Assembly (NCBI GenBank): GCA_949372955.1 | Contig: CASIAX010000021.1 | Coordinates: 27,808-91,807 of the forward strand | Direction: 5' to 3' | Length of the DNA stretch: 64,000 bases | Origin: SGZJ01 sp949372955 | GTDB lineage: Bacteria; Bacteroidota; Bacteroidia; Flavobacteriales; Flavobacteriaceae | Shown: positions 1 to 8,010 of the stretch, in pieces | Position numbering within the stretch: position 1 is the stretch's first letter | How the letters are laid out: each line of letters begins with the position of its first letter | Made by a program: the position numbers and the translations under genes | Notes under the pieces: model-generated | Databases searched by the model: none | Seen by the model: only the letters and a program-made list of their open reading frames with translations | Told to the model about the DNA's origin: nothing

Positions 1-145
1 TTTATTTGTTCCAAAAATTTTATTAAAAAATTAATAGTTTGTAAATATAATGAATCATATTTGAAAGTTATACTAAGTATTAAACACAATTAAAAGAAGA
101 AAAAAGAGATGAACTCAATAGATTAAACCACTAAATTGGAGTAGT
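1..145. other. AT-rich window edge, no gene seen
   Basis: This stretch lies downstream of the minus-strand gene that ends at 146. It is very AT-rich and has no convincing open frame or RNA gene. I see no strong terminator hairpin, only an imperfect short dyad near 124-150. Confidence 0.4.
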
Positions 146-1585
146 TTAAAATTCTTCCCAGAAATTAGTTGTAAACTCATTAAGAAATTCAGGTAGAACC
201 TTGTTTTCTTCTATAATTTTCTGGAACTCTTCATCATTCATTTTTGTAGATTCAAATACTTGTATTTCAGTTTTATATTCTTGATTAATGGCCATATCCA
301 TTTTAAATGAAATTTCATTTTGCTTACGACGACCTTTGACATTTTTATTTTTCTCTATAAGTCTTATTGGTCTATCAATTGAAAAAGATTGATTTGAGGT
401 AGTCTGAGCATAGGATAAATTATATTTTTTGTTATCAAATTTTGATAAAAGGAATTTTCCTTCTCTATGGTATTGATTGTAAGAAACACCTAGTAATTTA
501 AATTTAAACAATGGTTTAATATTTTTAAAATCTAATCTTATTACTGCAAAATCATCTGAATTGATATACAAGGTCCCCTTATACTTAGCACTTCCTTTGG
601 GAGTACATTCAATTATATAAACCAAGTCGTCACCAACGAAATTAAGTTCAGGTTCAGAAAAACTATATTTTTTAGGTTTTAATATAAAGTCAAAGTTTGA
701 ATCTTCATTATAAAAAAGCTTTGAGTAAATATTATTAATGGTGTTTTTTTGATTTCCAGCAAAATTCTTTTTTCGTTCTAAGTCTTCTTTATTTTTTTTG
801 CTTATAAAGTCAGTTGATGTACTGTCCATTTCATGTAATCCATCAATTGTCATGTCCGCACCAAAGAGTCTAGATTTAATTTTAAAATAAGAATCCGATT
901 TAATATTTTCTTTTAAATACAATTCAAGCCTATCATTTAGAGATTCTAATATTTCATCATCCTTACTATATGTTTCTCTAGCTTTAATTAAATTAATTTT
1001 TTGATTGTCTTCATCTGTATTTCCAAATTGATAACATAAAGTTTCTAATACAGAATTGTTTTCTTTGGAAAGATTATTTAAAATACTATCTAACAAAGAA
1101 CTATTTATTTCATTAATTGATGATTTAAATTTGCTGGTGTTAAACCTTTTTGTTTTTGAAGTTGAACTTTTTCTTAAAAAAACTTTATTTTGAGTAATCC
1201 CCTTTTCATAGTTTCTTTCTATATTTTTAATCACCTCTTCAATTATTTCTTCAGATGTTAATCTTTTACTAGTGAGAATCACATCAGCTAAGATCACAGG
1301 TTTTGGTAGTAAAAAAATAATACTATCGTTAAATTCATTTAAAGCAAATGAAGCTTTTTGGTAACCAATTGATGAAACAAATAAAGAGTCTTGATTACTT
1401 ACACCTGATTTAATTAATATAAATTCTCCATTTTCATCCGTTATTAATGCCTTATTATTAGAAAAAGATACCGTAGAAAAAGCAATTGGAAATAAAGTAA
1501 GCGAATCTTGAACTTGAACTTCTAAAGATTGAGCTCTTAAATTAAGGTTTAATAAAATTATTAATGGAAGTATAAGTTTACTCAT
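146..1585 (-). CDS. Envelope protein with carboxypeptidase-regulatory-like N-terminal domain
   Basis: The 479-residue protein has a Sec-type signal peptide (about residues 1-19, ending RAQS). A carboxypeptidase D regulatory-like beta-sandwich follows at about 20-105, recognisable by the DENGEF and SIGYQ signatures common in Bacteroidota outer-membrane proteins. A mostly helical, Lys/Asn/Glu-rich region comes next (about 110-290). The C-terminal half contains a beta-rich stretch (GTLYINSDDFAVIRLDF) that resembles the antiparallel sheet of LolA-like or outer-membrane-associated proteins. There is no beta-barrel closing aromatic residue, so a periplasmic or surface-associated location fits better than a receptor. 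It is a single gene divergent from the SulP transporter. The family is seen only as a broad type; the function is unknown. Confidence 0.75.
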   Translation of the reverse strand: MSKLILPLIILLNLNLRAQSLEVQVQDSLTLFPIAFSTVSFSNNKALITDENGEFILIKSGVSNQDSLFVSSIGYQKASFALNEFNDSIIFLLPKPVILADVILTSKRLTSEEIIEEVIKNIERNYEKGITQNKVFLRKSSTSKTKRFNTSKFKSSINEINSSLLDSILNNLSKENNSVLETLCYQFGNTDEDNQKINLIKARETYSKDDEILESLNDRLELYLKENIKSDSYFKIKSRLFGADMTIDGLHEMDSTSTDFISKKNKEDLERKKNFAGNQKNTINNIYSKLFYNEDSNFDFILKPKKYSFSEPELNFVGDDLVYIIECTPKGSAKYKGTLYINSDDFAVIRLDFKNIKPLFKFKLLGVSYNQYHREGKFLLSKFDNKKYNLSYAQTTSNQSFSIDRPIRLIEKNKNVKGRRKQNEISFKMDMAINQEYKTEIQVFESTKMNDEEFQKIIEENKVLPEFLNEFTTNFWEEF

Positions 1586-1619
1586 CAGTTTTTTAGATTC
1601 TACATATCAATTAATATGC

Positions 1620-1627
1620 CAAATATA
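1620..1627 (-). promoter_or_regulatory. Bacteroidota -7 box for the 479-aa envelope gene
   Basis: On the minus strand this reads TATATTTG, an exact match to the Bacteroidota -7 consensus TAnnTTTG, 34 nt upstream of the ATG. No clear -33 TTG is seen at the usual spacing. The 1586-1844 gap is a divergent promoter region. Confidence 0.5.
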
Positions 1628-1808
1628 CATACAGTTTTTAAAAACTTCTCTTAAATAAGTTTATATGATAAGTGAACTACATCAACTAATTTGACAAAAA
1701 AAAAGATGTTTTATTAATGAAAAATCAATAAACACATTAAATAAATTAGAATAAAGTAAAACCGTAATAAGTTTGACTTTTTCAAAGTACATAGTACCAG
1801 GAATAAGT

Positions 1809-1816
1809 TAGATTTG
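1809..1816 (+). promoter_or_regulatory. Bacteroidota -7 box for the SulP transporter
   Basis: TAGATTTG followed by CG matches the TAnnTTTG consensus and lies 28 nt before the TTG start of the transporter. A TTTG lies exactly 33 nt upstream of the box (1772-1775), further away than the usual -33 element. Confidence 0.55.
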
Positions 1817-1844
1817 CGGCTTTAAAAAAACAAAAAAAATACTC

Positions 1845-3458
1845 TTGAAAACATTGCTCAAAAATTTTAGTCAAAACCCAAAAAATGATATTCTTTCCGG
1901 CTTAACAGTTGCTCTGGCATTAGTGCCCGAAGCAGTTGCTTTTGCATTTATAGCTGGTATTGATCCTCTTGTAGGGCTTTATGGAGCCTTTATTATGGGT
2001 ATAATAACTTCTATCTTCGGAGGTAGGCCAGGTATGATTTCTGGTGCTACAGGTGCAATGGCAGTTGTTATGATTCACATGATTCAAAAAGGAAATGAAG
2101 TAGGAGGTTCTCTTGTTGCTCCAGTTGAAAATTTAGGTTTACATTGGCTTTTTATCACACTTCTAATTGTAGGTGTAATACAAGCATCCGCTGGGGTTTT
2201 TAAACTTGGGAAATTTGTTAGACTAATACCACATTCAGTTATGATGGGATTTGTCAACGGTTTAGCAATTGTGATTTTCTTGTCTCAATTAAGTTTATTT
2301 AAAAAAACTACAGTCGATGGCACTAGCTGGATAACTGGTACAGAATTATATACTATGCTTGCTTTAGTTGGAGCAACAATGCTAATTATGTATTACCTTC
2401 CTAAACTAACAACTAAAGTTCCTGCGGCTCTTGTCGCAATAGTAACTGTGGCGTTAATTACTATAATTGGAAATCTTGAAGTTTCCACAGTTGGATCATT
2501 TATTCTTGATGGTGGCGGTGAAGGAATTAGCGGAGGATTACCAGTTTTCCAAGGACAGATATTTGAATTATTATACACACTTGAAGGTCACTGGAACCTG
2601 ATTTTATCTACAGCCTTTTTATTAGCTGCAGTAGGACTGATCGAATCTTTAATGACTCTTAACCTAGTAGATGAAGTAACTCAAACTCGTGGAAGCGGAA
2701 ATAGAGAATGTTTGGCTCAAGGAGGTGCCAATTTTTTAAATGGCCTTTTTGGAGGAATGGGTGGTTGCGCTATGATAGGTCAATCAATTATAAATGTAAA
2801 TTCTGGAGGTAGAGGTCGTTTATCTGGGATAGTAGCTGCAGTTTCTTTATTAGTTTTTATTCTTTTTGGCTCAGGTGTAATCGAACAAATACCAATAGCG
2901 GCGCTAGTTGGAGTAATGTTTATGGTAGTTATTGGGACATTTGCGTGGAGTAGCTTAAGAATCTTACATAAGATCCCTAAATCAGATGCCTTTGTTCTAA
3001 TTACTGTTTCAGCAATTACAGTTTGGCAAGATTTGGCAATAGCAGTAATTGTTGGAGTAATTATTTCTGCACTAGTATTTGCATGGAAAAATGCAACTAT
3101 GATTAGGGCTAGAAAACGTGTAAAAAAAGACGGGACGAAGGTTTATGAAATTTGGGGACCATTATTTTTTGGATCGATTCAAAACTTCAATTCTAAATTT
3201 GATTTTAAAAAAGACCCTAAAAAAATAGAAATTGACTTTATAGAATCTAGAGTTAGCGACCACTCAGGTATTGAATCTTTAGAAAGCTTAATTCAAAAAT
3301 ATAGCAACTTAAATAAAAAAGTAATTCTAACCCACCTAAGCCCTGAATGTAAAATGTTACTCCTTAAAGCTAATCCAGCATTTAAAAATAATATTGAAGA
3401 TTCTGTAGATGATCCTAGATATTACGTTGTTACCGACTTAATTGACCGTGAAATTTAA
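1845..3458 (+). CDS. SulP family inorganic anion transporter
   Basis: This 537-residue polytopic membrane protein has the SulP signature near its N-terminus (GLTVALALVPEAVAFAFIAG, then GLYGAFIMG and ISGATGAMAVVM) and a C-terminal cytoplasmic STAS domain at about 435-530. SulP proteins move sulfate, bicarbonate or other anions across the inner membrane, usually with Na+ or H+; the substrate cannot be fixed from sequence. The start is a TTG codon: it gives the normal family N-terminus, and the next in-frame Met is about 50 residues later, inside the conserved core. A -7 box lies 28 nt upstream. In marine Bacteroidota such genes are often bicarbonate transporters, so a link to the carbonic anhydrase at 34.6 kb is possible but unproven. 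Confidence 0.93.
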   Translation: MKTLLKNFSQNPKNDILSGLTVALALVPEAVAFAFIAGIDPLVGLYGAFIMGIITSIFGGRPGMISGATGAMAVVMIHMIQKGNEVGGSLVAPVENLGLHWLFITLLIVGVIQASAGVFKLGKFVRLIPHSVMMGFVNGLAIVIFLSQLSLFKKTTVDGTSWITGTELYTMLALVGATMLIMYYLPKLTTKVPAALVAIVTVALITIIGNLEVSTVGSFILDGGGEGISGGLPVFQGQIFELLYTLEGHWNLILSTAFLLAAVGLIESLMTLNLVDEVTQTRGSGNRECLAQGGANFLNGLFGGMGGCAMIGQSIINVNSGGRGRLSGIVAAVSLLVFILFGSGVIEQIPIAALVGVMFMVVIGTFAWSSLRILHKIPKSDAFVLITVSAITVWQDLAIAVIVGVIISALVFAWKNATMIRARKRVKKDGTKVYEIWGPLFFGSIQNFNSKFDFKKDPKKIEIDFIESRVSDHSGIESLESLIQKYSNLNKKVILTHLSPECKMLLLKANPAFKNNIEDSVDDPRYYVVTDLIDREI

Positions 3459-3532
3459 GAATAACGCAAAATATTTTCAACTCTTAGATATTATTTTTTG
3501 CTATATTCATTGAAAATTTAAACACTTGTTTT

Positions 3533-4786
3533 ATGCCGTTTACAAATGATGCAATAGTATTTGGAATTTTAATGATATCTCTTGGTTTTGTTTTTTTTAC
3601 AGAATCTAAAAAAAGCGGATTTTGGCATAAGTTTTATAAAATTGTCCCTGGGTTACTTATGTGTTATTTTATTCCTGCAATATTTAATTCTTTAGGAATA
3701 ATTTCTTCTGAAGAATCTCAAACATATTATATAGCTAGTAGGTATTTATTACCTGCTTCACTTGTATTAATGACGTTGAGCATTGATTTAAAAGCAATTT
3801 ATAATCTTGGGTATAAAGCATTAATAATGTTTTTTACTGGAACAATTGGAATAATAGTTGGTGGTCCGCTAGCAATTTTAATATTGTCTTTCTTTTTTCC
3901 TGAATTGTTTAATGGAGTAGGACCGGATGCGATATGGAGAGGGCTTTCTACACTTGCTGGAAGCTGGATCGGTGGTGGTGCTAATCAAGCAGCAATGTTA
4001 GAGATATTTGAATATAACCCACAGAAATATGGAGGCATGGTTTTAGTCGATATTATTGTAGCAAATATTTGGATGGCGATTATATTATTTGGAATTGGTA
4101 AAAAAGACAGGATAAATAAATGGCTTAACGCAGACACTACTGCTATTGAAGAGTTAAAAGAAAAAGTGATGTTATTTGCCAATAACTCTAAAAGAAATCC
4201 TACCCTAACAGATTATATGGTTTTATTATCTATAGCCTTTGGCACAGTAGGTTTATCTCATTTAGGAGCTGAAATAATTTCAGACTATTTAATTGCAAAT
4301 TTTGAATCTGTTGCAGATAAATCTTCTGGATTATCTTCTTTTGGGTCTAAATTCTTTTGGATGATAAGTATTGCAACCTTCGTTGGAATTGGACTATCAT
4401 TTACTAAGGCTAGAAATTATGAAGGAATTGGTGCAAGTAAAATCGGCAGTGTATTTATCTATATTCTTGTAGCAACAATTGGTATGAAAATGGATTTAGG
4501 GTCTATTTTAGATGAGCCCAAACTAATGCTAATTGGTGTAGTATGGATGACAATTCACGCCACATTATTAATTATAACTGCAAAAATTATTAAAGCTCCT
4601 TATTTCTTTTTAGCAGTTGGAAGTCAAGCAAATGTTGGAGGTGCGGCCTCTGCCCCTGTAGTAGCAGCTGCTTTTCACCCATCACTAGCAACAGTTGGAG
4701 TTCTTCTTGCTGTTTTTGGATATGTTGTTGGTACATACGGAGCAATGATATGTACTTATTTAATGGAATATACTTCAAATCTATAA
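3533..4786 (+). CDS. DUF819 family membrane protein (YjcL-like)
   Basis: The 417-residue protein has about ten to twelve hydrophobic segments and the DUF819 hallmarks: a Gly-rich GSWIGGGANQAAM motif near residue 145 and a late GSQANVGGAASAPVVAAAF motif near 360. The paired motifs suggest a two-repeat transporter fold related to the sodium/glutamate and bile-acid symporter group, but the substrate of this family is not established. It lies 74 nt after the SulP gene and abuts the next gene directly, so the three downstream genes probably form one transcript. The start ATG follows an AT-rich leader with a near-consensus -7 sequence at about 3492-3500 (one extra base in the spacer). Confidence 0.88.
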   Translation: MPFTNDAIVFGILMISLGFVFFTESKKSGFWHKFYKIVPGLLMCYFIPAIFNSLGIISSEESQTYYIASRYLLPASLVLMTLSIDLKAIYNLGYKALIMFFTGTIGIIVGGPLAILILSFFFPELFNGVGPDAIWRGLSTLAGSWIGGGANQAAMLEIFEYNPQKYGGMVLVDIIVANIWMAIILFGIGKKDRINKWLNADTTAIEELKEKVMLFANNSKRNPTLTDYMVLLSIAFGTVGLSHLGAEIISDYLIANFESVADKSSGLSSFGSKFFWMISIATFVGIGLSFTKARNYEGIGASKIGSVFIYILVATIGMKMDLGSILDEPKLMLIGVVWMTIHATLLIITAKIIKAPYFFLAVGSQANVGGAASAPVVAAAFHPSLATVGVLLAVFGYVVGTYGAMICTYLMEYTSNL

Positions 4787-5410
4787 ATGGAAGAGACTAA
4801 AGAAGAAGAGTTTTGGAATACTCTTACTCATTTTATAGGCCTGGTGCTTAGTTTAATAGGACTGCCTGTTTTAATAATTTATAATCAAAATCTTACAGAT
4901 TTTAGCCTTGGAAGTATTCTGTTTTTTGAGTTTGGTATGATATGTCTTTATGCAGCTTCAACGCTGTATCATTATACAACTAACATAAAACTAAAACGTA
5001 AATTTAGGATTTTTGATCACGTTAGTATATTCTATTTAATAGCAGGTTCTTACGCTCCAATTTGCTTAATCACTTTGGAAGGTGACTCAGGGTTTAAAAT
5101 TTTTGCAGGGGTACTGATAATTGCTCTAATAGGAACTATTTTTAAACTTTTCTTTACTGGTAAGTTCGAAAAACTATCCCTTTTACTCTACCTATCTATG
5201 GGTTGGCTAGTAGTATTGGACTTTAAAAGTATTATTTCTTCTTTGGAAACTAACGCAATAACTTTACTAATTATAAGTGGTCTGTTTTATTCTTTTGGTA
5301 TTATTTTTTACAGACTTGAAAAAATGAAATATTCACACGCCATTTGGCATTTATTTGTGTTAGGCGGTAGCGCAACACACTATTTTTTGGTTTTATTTTA
5401 TATAATATAG
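4787..5410 (+). CDS. Hemolysin III / PAQR family membrane protein
   Basis: The 207-residue protein has seven predicted membrane segments and the PAQR/HlyIII motifs in order: E-x(3)-N-x-x-TH near residue 15, STLYHY near 58, DHVSIFYLIAGSYAP near 78 and HAIWHLFVLGGSATHY near 185. The histidines and the acidic residue are the zinc ligands of PAQR hydrolase-like proteins. Family members in bacteria are of uncertain role; the hemolysin name is historical. Its ATG begins on the base after the DUF819 stop codon, which implies translational coupling. Confidence 0.9.
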   Translation: MEETKEEEFWNTLTHFIGLVLSLIGLPVLIIYNQNLTDFSLGSILFFEFGMICLYAASTLYHYTTNIKLKRKFRIFDHVSIFYLIAGSYAPICLITLEGDSGFKIFAGVLIIALIGTIFKLFFTGKFEKLSLLLYLSMGWLVVLDFKSIISSLETNAITLLIISGLFYSFGIIFYRLEKMKYSHAIWHLFVLGGSATHYFLVLFYII

Positions 5411-5423
5411 TAATTTAAAAAAA

Positions 5424-7787
5424 ATGAAAAAAAAATCTATTAGCGTTTTTTTAATATTATTTATTCTTGTCAGCAATTATTGTTTGTCTCAAGTATCTGG
5501 ACAATTATATGGGTATGTTTATGATGAAAAAACTAACGAACCATTAATTGGAGCTACAATCTTACTTGAGGATACAGATTTTGGAACAACTACTGACTTT
5601 GATGGTAATTTTGAATTTGACAATGTCCAACCAAAAACATATAATATACTTGTATCTTTTATCGGATATAAATCAAAAAAACTATTTAACGTAATTATAA
5701 AAAGTAAAGGAACCCCAGTAGAAAAAATATATTTAAGTCAGTTAAAAGAAACCCTAGAGGAAGTCGTTATAACTCAAAATCCATTTTACAAGTCTAAAGA
5801 AAGTCCTCTTTCTATTCAAACTTTTTCTGCTGTAGAAATACAAAGTTACCCAGGAGGTAATAACGATATTACAAAAGTTGTTCAGAGTATGCCTGGTATA
5901 TCACCATCTATTGGAGGATTTAGAAATGATATAATTATTAGGGGGGGGGCACCAAACGAATCTGTATATTATTTGGATGATATTGAGATACCAAATATTA
6001 ATCATTTTAGCACACAAGGTAGTTCAGGAGGACCTGTGGGGCTAGTTAATATATCTTTTATAAGCGAAGTTACATTATCAACTTCTTCTTTTGAATCTGA
6101 ATACGATAACCCATTAAGTGGAGTATTAAAATTTAAGCAAAGAGAAGGGAATAATAAAGAATTTAGGGGCAACTTTAGACTTGGAGCCAGCGAAGCTGGA
6201 ATAACTTTAGAAGGACCATTATTTAAAAATAATTCTAGTGATAGTAAAACTACAATGATATTTTCAGCAAGAAGGAGCTATTTGAAGTTTTTATTTAAAC
6301 TCATTGGTCTAGCAATTAGACCCGACTACTGGGATTACCAGTGGAAAATTAATCACATAATTGACCCGTATAATTCAATATCTGTTTTAGGAATTGGATC
6401 TATAGATGATTTTTCATCAGAAGCACCAGAGGATTTTAACTCAGAGCAACAAATTCAAATTGATCAGGCTCCTGTTATAGATCAAACTACTAATACATGG
6501 GGAGTTACATGGAAAAGAAAATTTAAAAATAGTCCAGGTAGCCTGGTTAGTTCAGTTAGCTCTAATAGACTAAATAACCTTATTTCAAGCTATATTGATA
6601 ATTTAAATGAGCAAGGAGTTATTTTTCAAAATGATTCTCACGAATGGGAGACAAAATTAAAAGTTAAATTGATTAGTTATTATAAAGACTGGAAAATTAA
6701 ACTTGGAGCAAATATTCAATTTGCAGATTATTTAAATGACACACAGGATTACATTAATAATATTAATTACTTCACAACAATAAATTTTTATAAATACGGA
6801 ATTTACTCTAATATATCCAAAAGTTTTCTAGATAATAATTTGGACTTTTCTTTTGGATTTCGATTAGACACCGATACGTTTTCAACAGGGTCAGATTTAA
6901 TAGATAACTTTTCACCAAGGTTGGGGTTATCTTATGGTCTTTCTGATGATAATAGATGGAAATTAAACATGACATATGGTGAGTATTACAAAATGCCTAC
7001 TTATACCATGCTTGGATTTCAAAATAATAATGGAGAATTTTCAAATAAAGACAGTAAATACACCAAAAGTGTTCATCATGTTATTGGATTAGATTACAAC
7101 AGCTCTAGCTCTTCAAAATTTTCTCTTGAATACTTTGTCAAAAATTATTCGCAATATCCTATTTCGATTTTAGATGGGATTTCAATGGCTAATAAAGGTG
7201 GAGACTTTGAGGTCTTTGGAAATGAAGATATAGTAACCTCTGGAAAGGGTAAATCCTCAGGGATTGAGTTCCTATTTCAACAAAAATTATCTAATAATTT
7301 TTATGGAATATTTTCTTATACGAATTTCAAAAGTGAGTTTACTGATATAAATTCAAACTATATCCCTTCAGTTTGGGACAGTAAACATTTAATTTCTTTC
7401 ACAGGGGGTTATAAACTTAAAAAAAACTGGGAAGTTAGTGCTAGATGGAGGTTCTCTGGGAAAACTCCTTATGTTCCCTATGATTTAAGTTCGAGTGCAG
7501 AAACGTATCCTGAATTGATTTTTGATTATTCAAGGCTAGGAGAAGTTAAACTCTCTAACTTTAGTTTGGCAGACATTAGATTTGACAAAAAATGGAATTA
7601 TGAAAAGTATTCATTTAATTTCTATTTAGATATTCAAAATTTCTTAGGTCAAAAAATACCTATTCCTCCAAAATATGGACTGCAAAGGAATGAACAATTT
7701 GAAGTTATTATACCCAGAAATCTAGTTGAGGTAGGTATTACTAATGGATCAGTAATCCCTTCATTTGGGTTTACTGTTGACTTTTAG
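5424..7787 (+). CDS. TonB-dependent receptor with CarboxypepD_reg-like domain and a G9 tract
   Basis: This 787-residue outer-membrane receptor has a signal peptide (about 1-22), a carboxypeptidase-regulatory-like domain (27-112, with DEKTNEPLIGATILLEDT), a plug domain (about 118-235, with IIIRGGAPNE and YYLDDIEIPN) and a beta-barrel ending in Phe. Such proteins import large nutrients or metal chelates using TonB energy; the substrate is unknown. It starts 13 nt after the hemolysin III gene and probably belongs to that transcript. The conserved plug motif RGG (residues 173-175) is encoded by nine consecutive G bases at 5941-5949. That is very unusual in this AT-rich sequence, and loss or gain of one G brings an early stop. 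The frame is intact as written. Confidence 0.93.
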   Translation: MKKKSISVFLILFILVSNYCLSQVSGQLYGYVYDEKTNEPLIGATILLEDTDFGTTTDFDGNFEFDNVQPKTYNILVSFIGYKSKKLFNVIIKSKGTPVEKIYLSQLKETLEEVVITQNPFYKSKESPLSIQTFSAVEIQSYPGGNNDITKVVQSMPGISPSIGGFRNDIIIRGGAPNESVYYLDDIEIPNINHFSTQGSSGGPVGLVNISFISEVTLSTSSFESEYDNPLSGVLKFKQREGNNKEFRGNFRLGASEAGITLEGPLFKNNSSDSKTTMIFSARRSYLKFLFKLIGLAIRPDYWDYQWKINHIIDPYNSISVLGIGSIDDFSSEAPEDFNSEQQIQIDQAPVIDQTTNTWGVTWKRKFKNSPGSLVSSVSSNRLNNLISSYIDNLNEQGVIFQNDSHEWETKLKVKLISYYKDWKIKLGANIQFADYLNDTQDYINNINYFTTINFYKYGIYSNISKSFLDNNLDFSFGFRLDTDTFSTGSDLIDNFSPRLGLSYGLSDDNRWKLNMTYGEYYKMPTYTMLGFQNNNGEFSNKDSKYTKSVHHVIGLDYNSSSSSKFSLEYFVKNYSQYPISILDGISMANKGGDFEVFGNEDIVTSGKGKSSGIEFLFQQKLSNNFYGIFSYTNFKSEFTDINSNYIPSVWDSKHLISFTGGYKLKKNWEVSARWRFSGKTPYVPYDLSSSAETYPELIFDYSRLGEVKLSNFSLADIRFDKKWNYEKYSFNFYLDIQNFLGQKIPIPPKYGLQRNEQFEVIIPRNLVEVGITNGSVIPSFGFTVDF
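5941..5949 (+). repeat. Mononucleotide G9 tract inside a TonB-receptor plug domain
   Basis: Nine G in a row encode part of Arg-Gly-Gly at residues 173-175. Losing one G leads to a TAG about 36 codons later; gaining one leads to a TGA about 10 codons later. This is the geometry of a slipped-strand on/off switch, but sequence alone does not show that it varies. Confidence 0.9.
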
Positions 7788-8010
7788 CCCAAAATAGCCT
7801 GATCTTTGATAAATTACTTATTTTATTAAAAAATTACATATAAATTATACTATTAGTTAAATAAATAATTTTATATTAATATAAAGTAATTTTTATTCAA
7901 TTATTCGCAATAATTAAGACCTTTAAAATGTGTTTTTTTGTCAAATTACCATGGAATTAAGAGATTATATACATATATTGTGTACTTAATAAACCAACTA
8001 ACTAATAATT
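7788..8010 (+). promoter_or_regulatory. Leader and promoter region of the split TonB receptor
   Basis: This 223-nt AT-rich gap holds no gene. A near-consensus -7 box (TATATTG at 7974-7980, one base off TAnnTTTG) lies 30 nt before the ATG, with TTTG at 7937-7940 exactly 33 nt upstream of the box. No riboswitch-like conserved structure is recognised. Confidence 0.35.
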
